DNA of 64,000 bases. It comes from JAYZQT01 sp036136335. Its GTDB lineage: Bacteria > Pseudomonadota > Alphaproteobacteria > MPNO01 > UBA830. The position numbers and the translations under genes are program-made. The stretch is from the NCBI GenBank assembly GCA_036136335.1, contig JAYZQT010000030.1, forward strand, positions 5,263 through 69,262, read 5' to 3'. Numbering within the stretch: position 1 is the stretch's first letter; each line of letters starts with the position of its first letter. Under the pieces are notes generated by a model. That model worked only from the letters and a program-made list of their open reading frames with translations. It was not told where the DNA came from and made no database searches. Shown here one piece after another: positions 53,931-63,376 of the stretch.

Positions 53931-55610
53931 ATGCCTGTTCATGACACTGATATTGAGATCGCGCGCGCCGCTGTAACACTGCCCATAGCAGACGTTGGAG
54001 CCAAACTCGGTATACCGTCTGACGCACTGCACCAGCACGGATTCACAAAGGCTAAGATAGACTATGAATTTTTGCGCGATGTGGGAGCTCGTCCACGTGG
54101 GAAGCTGATACTCGTAACCGCTATTACGCCAACCCCGGCAGGAGAAGGTAAAACGACGACTACCGTCGGTCTTGGTGACGGGCTTAACCGGATTGGAAAA
54201 AAAGCGACAATCTGTATTCGAGAACCTTCTCTGGGGCCCTGCTTCGGTATGAAGGGTGGTGCCGCCGGTGGCGGATATGCTCAGGTGGTTCCAATGGAGG
54301 ACATCAACCTCCATTTTACCGGTGACATGCACGCGATCGGTGCCGCCCACAACCTGCTGTCCGCAATGGTCGACAACCATGTGTATTGGGAAAACCAGCT
54401 CGGTCTTGATTCGCGACGTATTTCATGGAGGCGGGTTGTCGATATTAACGACCGCGCGCTCCGCGACATTACAGTGGGTTTAGGTGGTGTCGCCAATGGA
54501 TTTGCACACGGATCCGGCTTTGACATCACCGTCGCATCCGAAATCATGGCTATCTTCTGCCTCGCCAAGTCACTTGAAGACCTCGAGCAAAGGCTCGGCG
54601 ACATCGTCGTTGGGCAAACGCGAAAACGGGAGGCTGTAACGGCCAGACAGCTCGAAGCAGATGGCGCAATGACGGTTTTGCTGAAAGACGCGCTGATGCC
54701 CAATCTTGTTCAAACGCTGGAAAACAATCCTGCCTTTGTGCATGGAGGCCCGTTCGCAAATATAGCTCATGGCTGCAACACAGTTATGGCGACTGAGGCC
54801 GCGCTCCATCTCTCCGACTATGTCGTCACTGAGGCGGGGTTTGGAGCGGATCTCGGAGCAGAAAAGTTTTTCGATATTAAATGCCGTAAGGCAGGTTTGC
54901 AGCCCGCCGCCGCGGTTATCGTAGCTACCGTGCGCGCGCTAAAGATGCATGGTGGTGTAGGCCGCACCGACCTCGGCGCTGAGAATGTGAATGCCGTCGG
55001 GGAGGGAATTCCCAATCTCCGGCGACACATAGAAAACGTGAAAAAGTTTGGCGTGCCGCCGGTGGTCGCTATAAACCGTTTTATTTCCGACACGGAAGCT
55101 GAAATTGAAGCCATCGCCGCCGCCGCCGACGAAGCTGGGGCCGAAGTTGTTGAATGTACGCATTGGGCTGATGGATCCGCGGGCACCGAAGCGCTCGCGC
55201 GAAAGGTAGTGGAAATTGTGGATCAAGGTGCCGCGAACTTCGCGCCTCTCTATCCTGACAGCCTAACCCTGTTCGAAAAGATCAATGCTGTAGCGCGGGA
55301 AATCTACCGTGCGTCTGAAGCTACCGCACCCAAAGGCCTAAAGGATCAGCTAAGGCGGTGGGAAGATGACGGATATGGTCACCTGCCGGTATGCATGGCA
55401 AAGACCCAGTACAGCTTCTCAACTGACCCCGAACGCAAGGGCGCTCCCGACGATCATGTCGTTCCCGTACGAGACGTGCGCCTGTCAGCAGGTGCCGAAT
55501 TCGTCGTCGCAATTTGTGGAGATATCATGACGATGCCGGGCCTGCCACGGGTACCAGCGGCCAATTCAATTCGTCTCGGTGACGGTGGGCTCGTGGAAGG
55601 CTTATTCTAG
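53931..55610 (+). CDS. fhs: Formate-tetrahydrofolate ligase
   Basis: 559 aa. It makes 10-formyl-THF from formate, THF and ATP. The ATP-binding TPTPAGEGKTT is at residues 67-77, REPSLGPCFGMKGGAAGGGYAQV is the family signature near residue 97, and the C-terminal MTMPGLPRVPAA is present. It lies 58 bp after the FAD gene. A role feeding C1 units from formate released by oxidative demethylation is plausible but inferred. Confidence 0.95.
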   Translation: MPVHDTDIEIARAAVTLPIADVGAKLGIPSDALHQHGFTKAKIDYEFLRDVGARPRGKLILVTAITPTPAGEGKTTTTVGLGDGLNRIGKKATICIREPSLGPCFGMKGGAAGGGYAQVVPMEDINLHFTGDMHAIGAAHNLLSAMVDNHVYWENQLGLDSRRISWRRVVDINDRALRDITVGLGGVANGFAHGSGFDITVASEIMAIFCLAKSLEDLEQRLGDIVVGQTRKREAVTARQLEADGAMTVLLKDALMPNLVQTLENNPAFVHGGPFANIAHGCNTVMATEAALHLSDYVVTEAGFGADLGAEKFFDIKCRKAGLQPAAAVIVATVRALKMHGGVGRTDLGAENVNAVGEGIPNLRRHIENVKKFGVPPVVAINRFISDTEAEIEAIAAAADEAGAEVVECTHWADGSAGTEALARKVVEIVDQGAANFAPLYPDSLTLFEKINAVAREIYRASEATAPKGLKDQLRRWEDDGYGHLPVCMAKTQYSFSTDPERKGAPDDHVVPVRDVRLSAGAEFVVAICGDIMTMPGLPRVPAANSIRLGDGGLVEGLF

Positions 55611-55653
55611 AAAACATACCTTTTTTCCCTCCCAAACCCCCTAAACCTGGCTC

Positions 55654-56907
55654 ATGGCTCTCGCGCCCGACGTCTCCCAAAATATTGGTTTTGGTCCACC
55701 ACATCCATACCGCTGGGCAATGCTCGGTGGCGTTTGGCTGCTTTATTTTGCCTTTGCCATCGCAATCGCATCCATGGCGCCACTGGTATACAGGATCATG
55801 CCCGCGCTAGGTATGCACCGCGGTGAAATGGGGACGGTTCTGGCGGCCTGGCAACTCACCTATATTTTCTGTTCGGTTCCGTGTGGCGGGCTACTGGACC
55901 GTTTCGGTCCGCGCCGAATGATGTTTGTATCTATCATCGTGATCGCACTTTCAGTGTTTTTGCGCGGGTTCGCTTCGGATTATCTCACCCTATTGCTTGC
56001 CGTGATGGTGTTCGGGTTGGGGGGACCATTAATTTCGTCGGGTGCACCAAAGGTAGTCAGCTTGTGGTTCGTTGGCAAAGAGCGGGGCCTTGCCATGGGT
56101 ATTTATTTCACCGGAAATGCGATGGGCGGGATTGTAGCAATAGCTCTGACAAACAGTGTATTTCTGCCGGCTGTTGGCGGTGACTGGCGTGACCTGATGA
56201 ATACCTATGCGCTGTTCATACTGGCAGTCGGCATCCTCTGGCTAGCAGTTAGCGCCCATCCAGCGAGCAGAAACATGGAAGCGAAACTGTCGGCAGAAGA
56301 AAAACGCCGCTCGCGGGACGTATTTGTTGAATTAATACGCGATCCTGTGGTTCGACTGGTCCTGCTGATGGGTTTGTTCATCCTGTTCTTCAATCATGGC
56401 ATGACACACTGGTTACCCGAACTGTTAAGGTCATACGGCATGACGCCAACGAAAGCCGGGTACTGGGCAGCCTTGCCAACACTTTTCGGTATGGTTGCGT
56501 CGCTTTCACTTCCGCGTTTGGCGACACCAGACAAGCGTTTTGCGGTCCTTATGGCATTGTTCATTTCAGCCGCAGTGGCCACGGTTCTGATTTATTCAGC
56601 GACCGGCCCGTTACTTGCGATAGGGCTGGTTTTACAGGGCATGTGCAGGGGCGCGATGACGTCGATTTCAATCCTGTTGTTGATAGAAAGCGGAGACGGC
56701 AATACCAGCCGCGTGGGCGCCGCGAGTGGTCTTTATTTTTCGGTCGGCGAAGTCGGTGGCGTTCTCGGCCCGATGTCAATGGGTGTTCTGGCCCATGCCA
56801 CTGGCAGTTTTGACACCTCACTGTTCATGATGTTCGGTGTAGCCTGCCTTTTGATGGGCATACTCTTGCGATTGCGTGCGGTGCAGGCAAAAGGAAAAAC
56901 GTGCTAA
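55654..56907 (+). CDS. Major facilitator superfamily transporter
   Basis: 417 aa with twelve predicted membrane segments. The cytoplasmic loop GGLLDRFGPRRMMF between helices 2 and 3 is the MFS signature, and a longer central charged loop near residue 215-230 (SAEEKRRSRD) separates the halves. Substrate unknown; the N-terminal half resembles metabolite or organic-acid permeases. It follows fhs by 43 bp and precedes an SDR by 30 bp. Confidence 0.87.
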   Translation: MALAPDVSQNIGFGPPHPYRWAMLGGVWLLYFAFAIAIASMAPLVYRIMPALGMHRGEMGTVLAAWQLTYIFCSVPCGGLLDRFGPRRMMFVSIIVIALSVFLRGFASDYLTLLLAVMVFGLGGPLISSGAPKVVSLWFVGKERGLAMGIYFTGNAMGGIVAIALTNSVFLPAVGGDWRDLMNTYALFILAVGILWLAVSAHPASRNMEAKLSAEEKRRSRDVFVELIRDPVVRLVLLMGLFILFFNHGMTHWLPELLRSYGMTPTKAGYWAALPTLFGMVASLSLPRLATPDKRFAVLMALFISAAVATVLIYSATGPLLAIGLVLQGMCRGAMTSISILLLIESGDGNTSRVGAASGLYFSVGEVGGVLGPMSMGVLAHATGSFDTSLFMMFGVACLLMGILLRLRAVQAKGKTC

Positions 56908-56937
56908 TTTGTAGATTGATAATGGGGGCCAACTGAC

Positions 56938-57759
56938 ATGACTGACATGAAACTCACAGGCAAAACCTGCATCGTCACCGGCGGAGGGCGAGGGCTCGGC
57001 CGATCAATGGTCCATGCATTAGCAGGCGCCGGTGCAAACGTTATGGCGGCGATGCACATCAACGATAGCCTGGAGGAGGAGACCAAGGATCTTCCGGGGG
57101 AGGTCAAATCGATGGTAACGGACATCCGTGATCCCAGTAATTGCGCCAGGATCGTGAACGGTACAATTTCGGAGTTCGGCAAACTGGATGTGCTGGTAAA
57201 CAATGCAGGCGTTGGCATGCTTCTCGTCTCTGACAGCTTCAACCGGACCCCGACAAAGTTCTGGAATGTAACACCCCAAGTCTGGTCACAAATTATCGAA
57301 ACCAATGTAACCGGCGGGTTCCAAATGGCGCGCGAAAGCGTGCCCCACATGCTGGAAAGCGGCTGGGGCAGGATCATAAACGTCACAACCTCAATCCACA
57401 CCATGCAACGCTCTGGTTTTTCTCCCTACGGACCATCTAAAGCGGCAATGGAGGCTACAACAAGCTGCTGGTCAGAAGACCTCGATAGTACCGGCGTGAC
57501 CTGTAATATACTGATACCCGGCGGTGCGGCGGATACCAACCTGTTACCGGGAAACCCGGGTGATCCGGACCGCACAGGTGCCGACGGCATGCTCGTTGAC
57601 CCAGTCGTCATGCGAGCGCCAATCATCTGGTTGGCCTCTGAACAGTCCGATGGCTGGAACGGAAAACGTTTCATAGGGCGTTTATGGGACCAAAACCTCA
57701 CATCGCAGGAGGCGGCCAAAGGTTGCTCCGCACGAGCCGGTTTCGGGGACCGTTTATAG
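56938..57759 (+). CDS. Short-chain dehydrogenase/reductase (SDR)
   Basis: 273 aa. The cofactor motif VTGGGRGLGRS is at residues 13-23, NNAG at 88-91, and catalytic Tyr164-Lys168 are in YGPSK, with the preceding serine near 152. The C-terminal WNGKRFIGRLWDQ differs from the usual VDGG ending. The stop falls inside a 20-bp tandem duplication, so a slightly different C terminus may have existed before it. Substrate unknown. Confidence 0.88.
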   Translation: MTDMKLTGKTCIVTGGGRGLGRSMVHALAGAGANVMAAMHINDSLEEETKDLPGEVKSMVTDIRDPSNCARIVNGTISEFGKLDVLVNNAGVGMLLVSDSFNRTPTKFWNVTPQVWSQIIETNVTGGFQMARESVPHMLESGWGRIINVTTSIHTMQRSGFSPYGPSKAAMEATTSCWSEDLDSTGVTCNILIPGGAADTNLLPGNPGDPDRTGADGMLVDPVVMRAPIIWLASEQSDGWNGKRFIGRLWDQNLTSQEAAKGCSARAGFGDRL

Positions 57760-57779
57760 GTTTCGGGGACCGTTTATAG
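57739..57779 (+). repeat. 20-bp tandem duplication spanning an SDR stop codon
   Basis: The unit GGTTTCGGGGACCGTTTATA is present in two perfect copies, 57739-57758 and 57759-57778. The first copy encodes the last codons (GFGDRL) and stop of the SDR; the second is non-coding. Likely slippage or a recent local duplication. Confidence 0.9.
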
Positions 57780-57804
57780 AGGCCTGCCCGGAAAAACACA
57801 CTGC

Positions 57805-58707
57805 ATGGAAACCTGGGTACTTATCACGGTTGTTGCGGCTTTCTTTCAGAACGTCCGCTCGACACTTCAGAAATACCTGAAAGGGCGCATAGGCACTACG
57901 GGCGCAACATTTGTGAGGTTCGGGTTTGGCCTGCCGTTCGCCTACCTTTTTCTGGCTACCCTTTACTTCGGCACCGAATATTCGCTACCCGTGTTTCACG
58001 CCCGGTTTGCCACTTGGATATTACTCGCTGCGCTTTCACAAATCGCCGCACAGGCCCTGCTAATCCATCTGTTCAGCTATCGAAATTTTGCGGTAGGAAC
58101 CGCGTATTCACGTACAGAGCCTGCCCAGGCTGCCCTTTTCGGGCTGGTTTTTCTTTCAGAAACCGTTTCGGGCCTAGTCCTTCTTGCCATCGCCATATCC
58201 GTAGGTGGTGTGATGCTGATTTCGATCGCAGGAAACGAGCTGCGAGCGGGAAACCTTATTACCTCGCTGTTGAGTCGCAACGTTGCCATAGGTCTGTGTT
58301 CCGGAACCTTTTTCGGAATCTCGGCGGTTTCGTACCGGGGAGCAGCCCTGTCACTGGGTGGCCCCAATTTTCTGATGCAGGGCGCGGCAACCCTGTGTGC
58401 GGCAATTACCTTTCAGACCGTGATTATGCTCCTTTACAGTGCTGTCCGTGACCCCGCCGAACTACCTCGAATCTTAAGGGTCTGGAAGCCAGCGCTCGCA
58501 GTTGGATTTGTGGGTGCAACAGCATCATTCGGCTGGTTCACAGCCATGACCCTTGAAAAAGCCGCGGTAGTGAAAGCGGTTGCCCAGATAGAAATGCTGT
58601 TTGCCTTTGCGTCGACCGTCTTAATTTTCCGAGAACCATTCAACAGGCTGGAAGTAACCGGTTGTGTCGCCATAGTTGGGGGCATTCTGCTACTTCTGCT
58701 AACCTGA
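57805..58707 (+). CDS. EamA/DMT family transporter
   Basis: 300 aa with about nine or ten membrane segments in an EamA-type layout. It shows TLQKYLKGRIGTTGATFVRF near residues 20-39 and a C-terminal LEKAAVVKAVAQIEMLFAFASTVLIF. It is not close to the pair at 3019-4795. Exporter of an unknown small molecule. It lies 45 bp after the SDR stop, with the tandem repeat between them. Confidence 0.83.
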   Translation: METWVLITVVAAFFQNVRSTLQKYLKGRIGTTGATFVRFGFGLPFAYLFLATLYFGTEYSLPVFHARFATWILLAALSQIAAQALLIHLFSYRNFAVGTAYSRTEPAQAALFGLVFLSETVSGLVLLAIAISVGGVMLISIAGNELRAGNLITSLLSRNVAIGLCSGTFFGISAVSYRGAALSLGGPNFLMQGAATLCAAITFQTVIMLLYSAVRDPAELPRILRVWKPALAVGFVGATASFGWFTAMTLEKAAVVKAVAQIEMLFAFASTVLIFREPFNRLEVTGCVAIVGGILLLLLT

Positions 58708-58794
58708 GAAACCAGATCAGAATACGCGACTTGCGTGGCACGCCGTTGGGCGGTACACAAAAAAACTGACCCAAACACGAGGGAAGACGCAGCA

Positions 58795-61122
58795 ATGACC
58801 AAATTTGGAATCGGCCAGGGGGTGCCGCGATGGGAAGACCCACGTTTGCTGCGCGGTGGTGGACGGTATTCGGACGATATGAATAAAACTGATCAACTCT
58901 TCGGCTATGTGCTGCGTTCCCCTCACGCAAATGCAAAGATCCTGTCAATTGATACGGATGCGGCAAAGTCAGCACCAGGGGTCCATGGTGTCTGGACCGG
59001 CGAGGACTTTGCGGTTTCTGGCCTCGGCGATATCCCCTGTGCCGTCCCACGCAAAAAACCTGATGGTTCATCGATGTTTACGCCACCAAATCCGGCCCTG
59101 CGCCAAGGCGCTGTAAAGATGGTGGGGGATCCGGTGTGCTGGATTGTCGCAGAAAATGCCAAACAGGCACAGGATGCGGCGGAATTGGTCTTAGTTGAAT
59201 ACGAACAAATCAGCTCTGTTACCAAAACTTCAAAGGCCCTGAAACAAAATAGCAATGCAGTGTGGGAGCAAGCCCCCGACAACATCTGTTTTGTGTTTGA
59301 ACTTGGCGACAAAGAAAAAACGGATGAGGCATTCGCCAGTGCCCATCACGTTACGACCCTTGATATCGACATCACCCGGGTTTCAATCGCACCAATGGAA
59401 CCACGATCGTGCATCGGGGATTACGACCCGTTCGACGACCGCTATACCCTGTATACGGGAACCCAAGGACCACATGGCGTGCGTCAGGCAATTGCGGAGC
59501 CAATCCTAGGGGTACAACAAAACAAGCTGCGGGTAATTTCCGAGGACATGGGAGGCGCGTTCGGGATGAGATCGGGGCCCTACCCGGAAAACATTCTCGT
59601 GCTCTGGACAGCTAAACTGTTAGGCCGTCCGATAAAATGGACAGGTGACCGAAGCGAGGCCTTTTATTCCGACGACCAGGCACGCGACAACGTTGTAACC
59701 GTTGAATTGGCGCTGGACGAGAATGGTTTTTTTACCGGAATGCGGGTAATGACCGTCGCCAATCTAGGTGCGTATCTCACATTATTGGGCCCGCATTCGT
59801 CGACAAATAATCTCGGGTCCCTATCAAACACATACAGGACCCCGGCAATATACACCCACGTTACAGGCGTGTTTACCAATACCAAGTCCACCGGCCCCTA
59901 CCGCGGGGCGGGTCGCCCCGAGGCAGTCTATTGTGTGGAACGCGTGATTGATACAGCCGCGCGCGAGATGGGCATCGATGCCGCGGAAATCCGGCGGCGC
60001 AACATGATACCGGAAATTAATGAACCGTTTCACACTGACTTTCTGTTCACTTATGATTCGGGGGAGTTTGAGAAGAACATGGATTGTGCGCTCGACATGA
60101 TCGGTTATGAGAATTTTAACGCGCGCCGCGCGGATGCCGAATCCCGGGGGAAACTAAAGGGTATCGGCATCGCCAACTGCATCGAGCAGTCAGCAGGCGG
60201 ACCACCGGAATGGGCACAGATCCGTTTTGATCCAGGAGGTACAGTAACGCTGATCATGGGGACCCATAACCATGGGCAGGGACATGAGACCATCTTCCGC
60301 CAGATGCTTGCGGATATGTTAGGTCTGGAATTCGAGCAGGTACGACTTGCACAAGGAGATTCCGATATTTCAATTATGGGCACGGGTACATTCGGATCCC
60401 GATCATCTGGGGTCGGGGGTGCCTCGATCAAACTGGCAGCACAAAAAATCGTCGAAAAGTGTAAACCGCTTGTAGCACATCATCTGGAAGTCGCAGCGGA
60501 GGATATTGAATTCGACGATGGCACGTTCACAGTGGCCGGCACCGACAAAAATATGGGACTGACGGACGCCGCAAAGCACGCACACAATTTCATGACTGCA
60601 CCGCCGGGGTTTGAATTGGGCCTCGACGAATGGGCAGCATGGACGCCGCCAGCTCCAACATTTCCCAACGGTTGTCACGTGGCCGAAGTGGAGGTTGACC
60701 CGGACACAGGCAAAACCGAAATCACCCGTTACTGTGCCGTTGACGATGTCGGAACCGTCATCAATCCACTGTTACTTGCAGGACAGATACACGGTGGGGC
60801 GGTACAGGGAATTGGTCAGATCATGGGCGAAAATATGGTGTGGGAAGAAGACTCCGGCCAAATGATATCGGGATCCTTCATGGACTACCCACTGCCACGC
60901 GCAGACGACTGCCCAAGCTTCGAAATCGGCGAGAATGAAGTTCCTACACCCACAAACCCTATGGGAATCAAGGGAGCGGGCGAAGCAGGCTGTGTGGGCG
61001 CAATGCCGGCAGTAATGAACGCGATATGCGATGCACTCTCTACCCGCGGCGTGCACACGTTTGACATGCCAGCATCACCAAACAGGATTTGGCAGGCTCT
61101 TCAGGAATCTCATCGCCTCTAG
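58795..61122 (+). CDS. Molybdenum hydroxylase large (molybdopterin-binding) subunit, CoxL/XDH family
   Basis: 775 aa. It has MTKFGIGQGVPRWEDPRLLRG at the N terminus, GGAFGMR-type (EDMGGAFGMRSGPYPE) cofactor contacts, PYRGAGRPE near residues 368-376 in place of the form I CO-dehydrogenase loop, and the active-site glutamate near residue 730 in KGAGEAG. So it is a form II-like aldehyde or aromatic hydroxylase rather than a proven CO dehydrogenase. GAGGGAAG precedes the ATG. FAD and Fe-S subunits are not in the window; CoxG follows. Confidence 0.87.
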   Translation: MTKFGIGQGVPRWEDPRLLRGGGRYSDDMNKTDQLFGYVLRSPHANAKILSIDTDAAKSAPGVHGVWTGEDFAVSGLGDIPCAVPRKKPDGSSMFTPPNPALRQGAVKMVGDPVCWIVAENAKQAQDAAELVLVEYEQISSVTKTSKALKQNSNAVWEQAPDNICFVFELGDKEKTDEAFASAHHVTTLDIDITRVSIAPMEPRSCIGDYDPFDDRYTLYTGTQGPHGVRQAIAEPILGVQQNKLRVISEDMGGAFGMRSGPYPENILVLWTAKLLGRPIKWTGDRSEAFYSDDQARDNVVTVELALDENGFFTGMRVMTVANLGAYLTLLGPHSSTNNLGSLSNTYRTPAIYTHVTGVFTNTKSTGPYRGAGRPEAVYCVERVIDTAAREMGIDAAEIRRRNMIPEINEPFHTDFLFTYDSGEFEKNMDCALDMIGYENFNARRADAESRGKLKGIGIANCIEQSAGGPPEWAQIRFDPGGTVTLIMGTHNHGQGHETIFRQMLADMLGLEFEQVRLAQGDSDISIMGTGTFGSRSSGVGGASIKLAAQKIVEKCKPLVAHHLEVAAEDIEFDDGTFTVAGTDKNMGLTDAAKHAHNFMTAPPGFELGLDEWAAWTPPAPTFPNGCHVAEVEVDPDTGKTEITRYCAVDDVGTVINPLLLAGQIHGGAVQGIGQIMGENMVWEEDSGQMISGSFMDYPLPRADDCPSFEIGENEVPTPTNPMGIKGAGEAGCVGAMPAVMNAICDALSTRGVHTFDMPASPNRIWQALQESHRL

Positions 61123-61145
61123 GCCGCATCAAAAAGGACAAGCGA

Positions 61146-61766
61146 ATGGAATTTGACAACACTTTCAACGTACCTTTGCCGCCTGATCAGGCATGGAATA
61201 CTTTAATGGACATAGAGCGCATCGCTCCCTGCATGCCGGGGGCGGAACTTACCGAAATCATTGATGACAAAAACTTCAGGGGCAAGGTTTCAGTCCGTCT
61301 TGGTCCTGTTGCTCTGACCTTTCAGGGTACCGCTTCTTTCGACGAAGCTGATGAGCAAAACCATCGTGCGACAGTGAAGGCCCAGGGCGCTGATGCCAAG
61401 GGTCGTGGCGGTGCCAACGCAAATGTCGGTTTTCGTCTTGAACCGGCAGATGGAGGAACAACCGTGAAGATCCATACTAATCTTCAGCTGTCGGGATCCG
61501 TCGCACAATATGGGCGCGGGGTCGGAATGATCCAGGACCTCGCAAGCCAGATTATTGGACAGTTTGCAAAAAATCTGGCTGGACAAATAGAGGCTGGGTC
61601 GCCCGTAGTCGACGGGGACCTGCCAAACGAGACTTCAACAACCGTCCAGAACGCCGAACAACCGGTTCCGCCGCCCCCCCCGGCAAAAATCGGCAGTATT
61701 GCGATAAGGGTACTTTGGAATCAGGTTGTGCGTTCAATCAAAAACCTGTTCGGCATTAAACCCTAG
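61146..61766 (+). CDS. CoxG-like carbon monoxide dehydrogenase subunit G (SRPBCC) protein
   Basis: 206 aa. An SRPBCC helix-grip domain (about 1-150) is followed by a proline-rich linker with PVPPPPPA and a C-terminal hydrophobic/amphipathic segment (about 182-206), as in CoxG proteins that recruit the enzyme to the membrane. FNVPLPPDQAWNTLMDIERIAPCMPGA at the start is the family mark. The start at ATG 61146 is preferred over a frame beginning at 61089. It lies 23 bp after the large subunit, and its stop overlaps the convergent SnoaL gene by 4 bp. Confidence 0.88.
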   Translation: MEFDNTFNVPLPPDQAWNTLMDIERIAPCMPGAELTEIIDDKNFRGKVSVRLGPVALTFQGTASFDEADEQNHRATVKAQGADAKGRGGANANVGFRLEPADGGTTVKIHTNLQLSGSVAQYGRGVGMIQDLASQIIGQFAKNLAGQIEAGSPVVDGDLPNETSTTVQNAEQPVPPPPPAKIGSIAIRVLWNQVVRSIKNLFGIKP

Positions 61767-62167
61767 TTAATGGGCGCCGCTGGACCCGGTGTTTCCATTT
61801 GTGGGCGGACGGAGGTCGGTCCGGCCTGGTGATGAACCATTTTCCAGAGACGACCGTCTCGGACGAAAACATTCGTCGCCACCAAAAAGTTTCCTTCGAT
61901 TTCCTCGAAGCAGATGACGTAGGCAGTATCATGATAAACATGCGCGCGCGCATCATGGCATTTACTGGTCGGGGATTCTGAGTTCCGGATAATCGCCTTC
62001 CAGCTATCAATGACGTCGTCACGGCCAAACAACGGACCCCAACCAGGGTGAAGGCAGGATACCTGCGCAGTTTCTGACCACACCGTTTCCATAGCGGGTT
62101 CGTCGCGATCTGCAAAGGCCTGGTAGAAGGCTTCATTAGCAAACAGAACAGCATCAGTATCGGACAT
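61763..62167 (-). CDS. SnoaL-like / NTF2-fold protein
   Basis: 134 aa. NEAFYQAFADRDEPAMETVWSE near the N terminus and a following HPGWGPLFGRDDVIDSW are typical of SnoaL-like/DUF4440 domains. Members include isomerases and small-molecule-binding proteins; no catalytic assignment is possible. It is convergent with CoxG (4-bp overlap) and divergent from the TRAP genes. Confidence 0.78.
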   Translation of the reverse strand: MSDTDAVLFANEAFYQAFADRDEPAMETVWSETAQVSCLHPGWGPLFGRDDVIDSWKAIIRNSESPTSKCHDARAHVYHDTAYVICFEEIEGNFLVATNVFVRDGRLWKMVHHQAGPTSVRPQMETPGPAAPIN

Positions 62168-62241
62168 GAAAATATTTTACACGAATTGACGGGGTCTTGG
62201 AATTCGTAACATCCGCGTTGGTGAATTTTCCTAATGCCCGG

Positions 62242-62270
62242 TTGACCGCCTCGTTCTCCAGCCATACGAT
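62242..62270 (+). promoter_or_regulatory. Candidate sigma-70-type promoter of the TRAP transporter
   Basis: TTGACC (62242-62247), 17-bp spacer, TACGAT (62265-62270). The predicted start is near 62277, giving a leader of about 50 nt to the dctP ATG at 62329. Confidence 0.4.
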
Positions 62271-62328
62271 CGGCACTATAAGAAGCGTGGATATAAATCC
62301 CGCTTGCCAGATATCGGGGAAATACATC

Positions 62329-63348
62329 ATGAAAATACGTATGCTTGCTCTTTTAGCTTCTGCAGTTGCGGTAGCACTGCCCACAGTCGTCGCCGCCGAA
62401 AAGAAAATTACCCTAAAATACCTCACAGCGTGGGACAGCCGTGCAAAACAGACCCAGATGGTAGCCTATGAGTTTGGCAAACGCGTTTCAAAGGCCACCA
62501 ACGGTCGAATAAAAATGAAGTTTTCAGGCCCGGAGGTCATTAAGCCCCGTCAACAGTTCCAGCCCATGTCCCGCGGGGTTTTCGACCTCAACCTCTCGGT
62601 GGCGCCGTACTACATTGGGACTACGGGGGTGACCATGGCGGGTTTTGCGCTTCCTCCCGATACGGAAAAATGGAGAAAGAAGGGCTACTGGAAATATATG
62701 GATGACGAATTCGGACGCTTCAATCAGAAGATTATCTCCCATTTAAAGGGCGGAACGAGGTCAGACGGGTTTCATGTGATGCTCAAACGTCCATTAAAAA
62801 AAGTGGAAATGCCGCTCAAGGGAAGGAAGATCCGAGCGAATGGATTTTATAAACCCGTAATCATTCCCCTAGGCGGTTCGATGGTGAATCTAAACGGTGG
62901 CGAGATTTATTCCGCCCTCCAGAAAGGTGTCGTCGGCGGCGCAGCATGGCCGGTCTCCGGAGCAATCGATTTCAAATGGTTTGAACAGGCAAAGTTTATG
63001 ATGCGCCCACGGTTTGGATGTTCTTCCTACACCGTCAGCATGAATATGGATCGGTTCAAAAAACTTTCCAAGAGCGATCAAGCGTTAATGCTTAAATTAG
63101 GCCACGATCACGAGAAATGGGCGCCGGCACAATTTGATGCAGATACGGAAAATGAAATTGTTCAGTTGAAGGCCAAGGGTGTGAAGGAAACATACCTTAC
63201 CGATGCTGTTTACAAACGGATGAACGACGGATTCATCAAAGGCGTTTGGAACTTCTCAATCAATTTCAACAAGAAGTCCAAGCCCCGCGTGCAGAAACTA
63301 TATGAGATGGCGAGAGACAACGGAGACGCCCCGGCAACTCTGAATTAG
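62329..63348 (+). CDS. TRAP transporter substrate-binding protein (DctP family)
   Basis: 339 aa periplasmic binding protein. A signal peptide (MKIRMLALLASAVAVALPTVVAA) ends near residue 23. The DctP domain follows, with RIKMKFSGPEVIKPRQQF and the ligand-contact arginine-type segment RKIRANGFYKP near residue 160. It captures a carboxylate or other organic acid in the family; the ligand is unknown. GGGGA precedes the ATG at 62329. DctQ follows by 28 bp. Confidence 0.9.
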   Translation: MKIRMLALLASAVAVALPTVVAAEKKITLKYLTAWDSRAKQTQMVAYEFGKRVSKATNGRIKMKFSGPEVIKPRQQFQPMSRGVFDLNLSVAPYYIGTTGVTMAGFALPPDTEKWRKKGYWKYMDDEFGRFNQKIISHLKGGTRSDGFHVMLKRPLKKVEMPLKGRKIRANGFYKPVIIPLGGSMVNLNGGEIYSALQKGVVGGAAWPVSGAIDFKWFEQAKFMMRPRFGCSSYTVSMNMDRFKKLSKSDQALMLKLGHDHEKWAPAQFDADTENEIVQLKAKGVKETYLTDAVYKRMNDGFIKGVWNFSINFNKKSKPRVQKLYEMARDNGDAPATLN

Positions 63349-63376
63349 GACAGGAAAGTAGTGTAGCGCGTCAACC

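Noticed and set aside
57739..57779. CRISPR-like or insertion-site repeat
   Set aside because: Only two directly abutting copies with no spacer and no transposase; a simple tandem duplication explains it.
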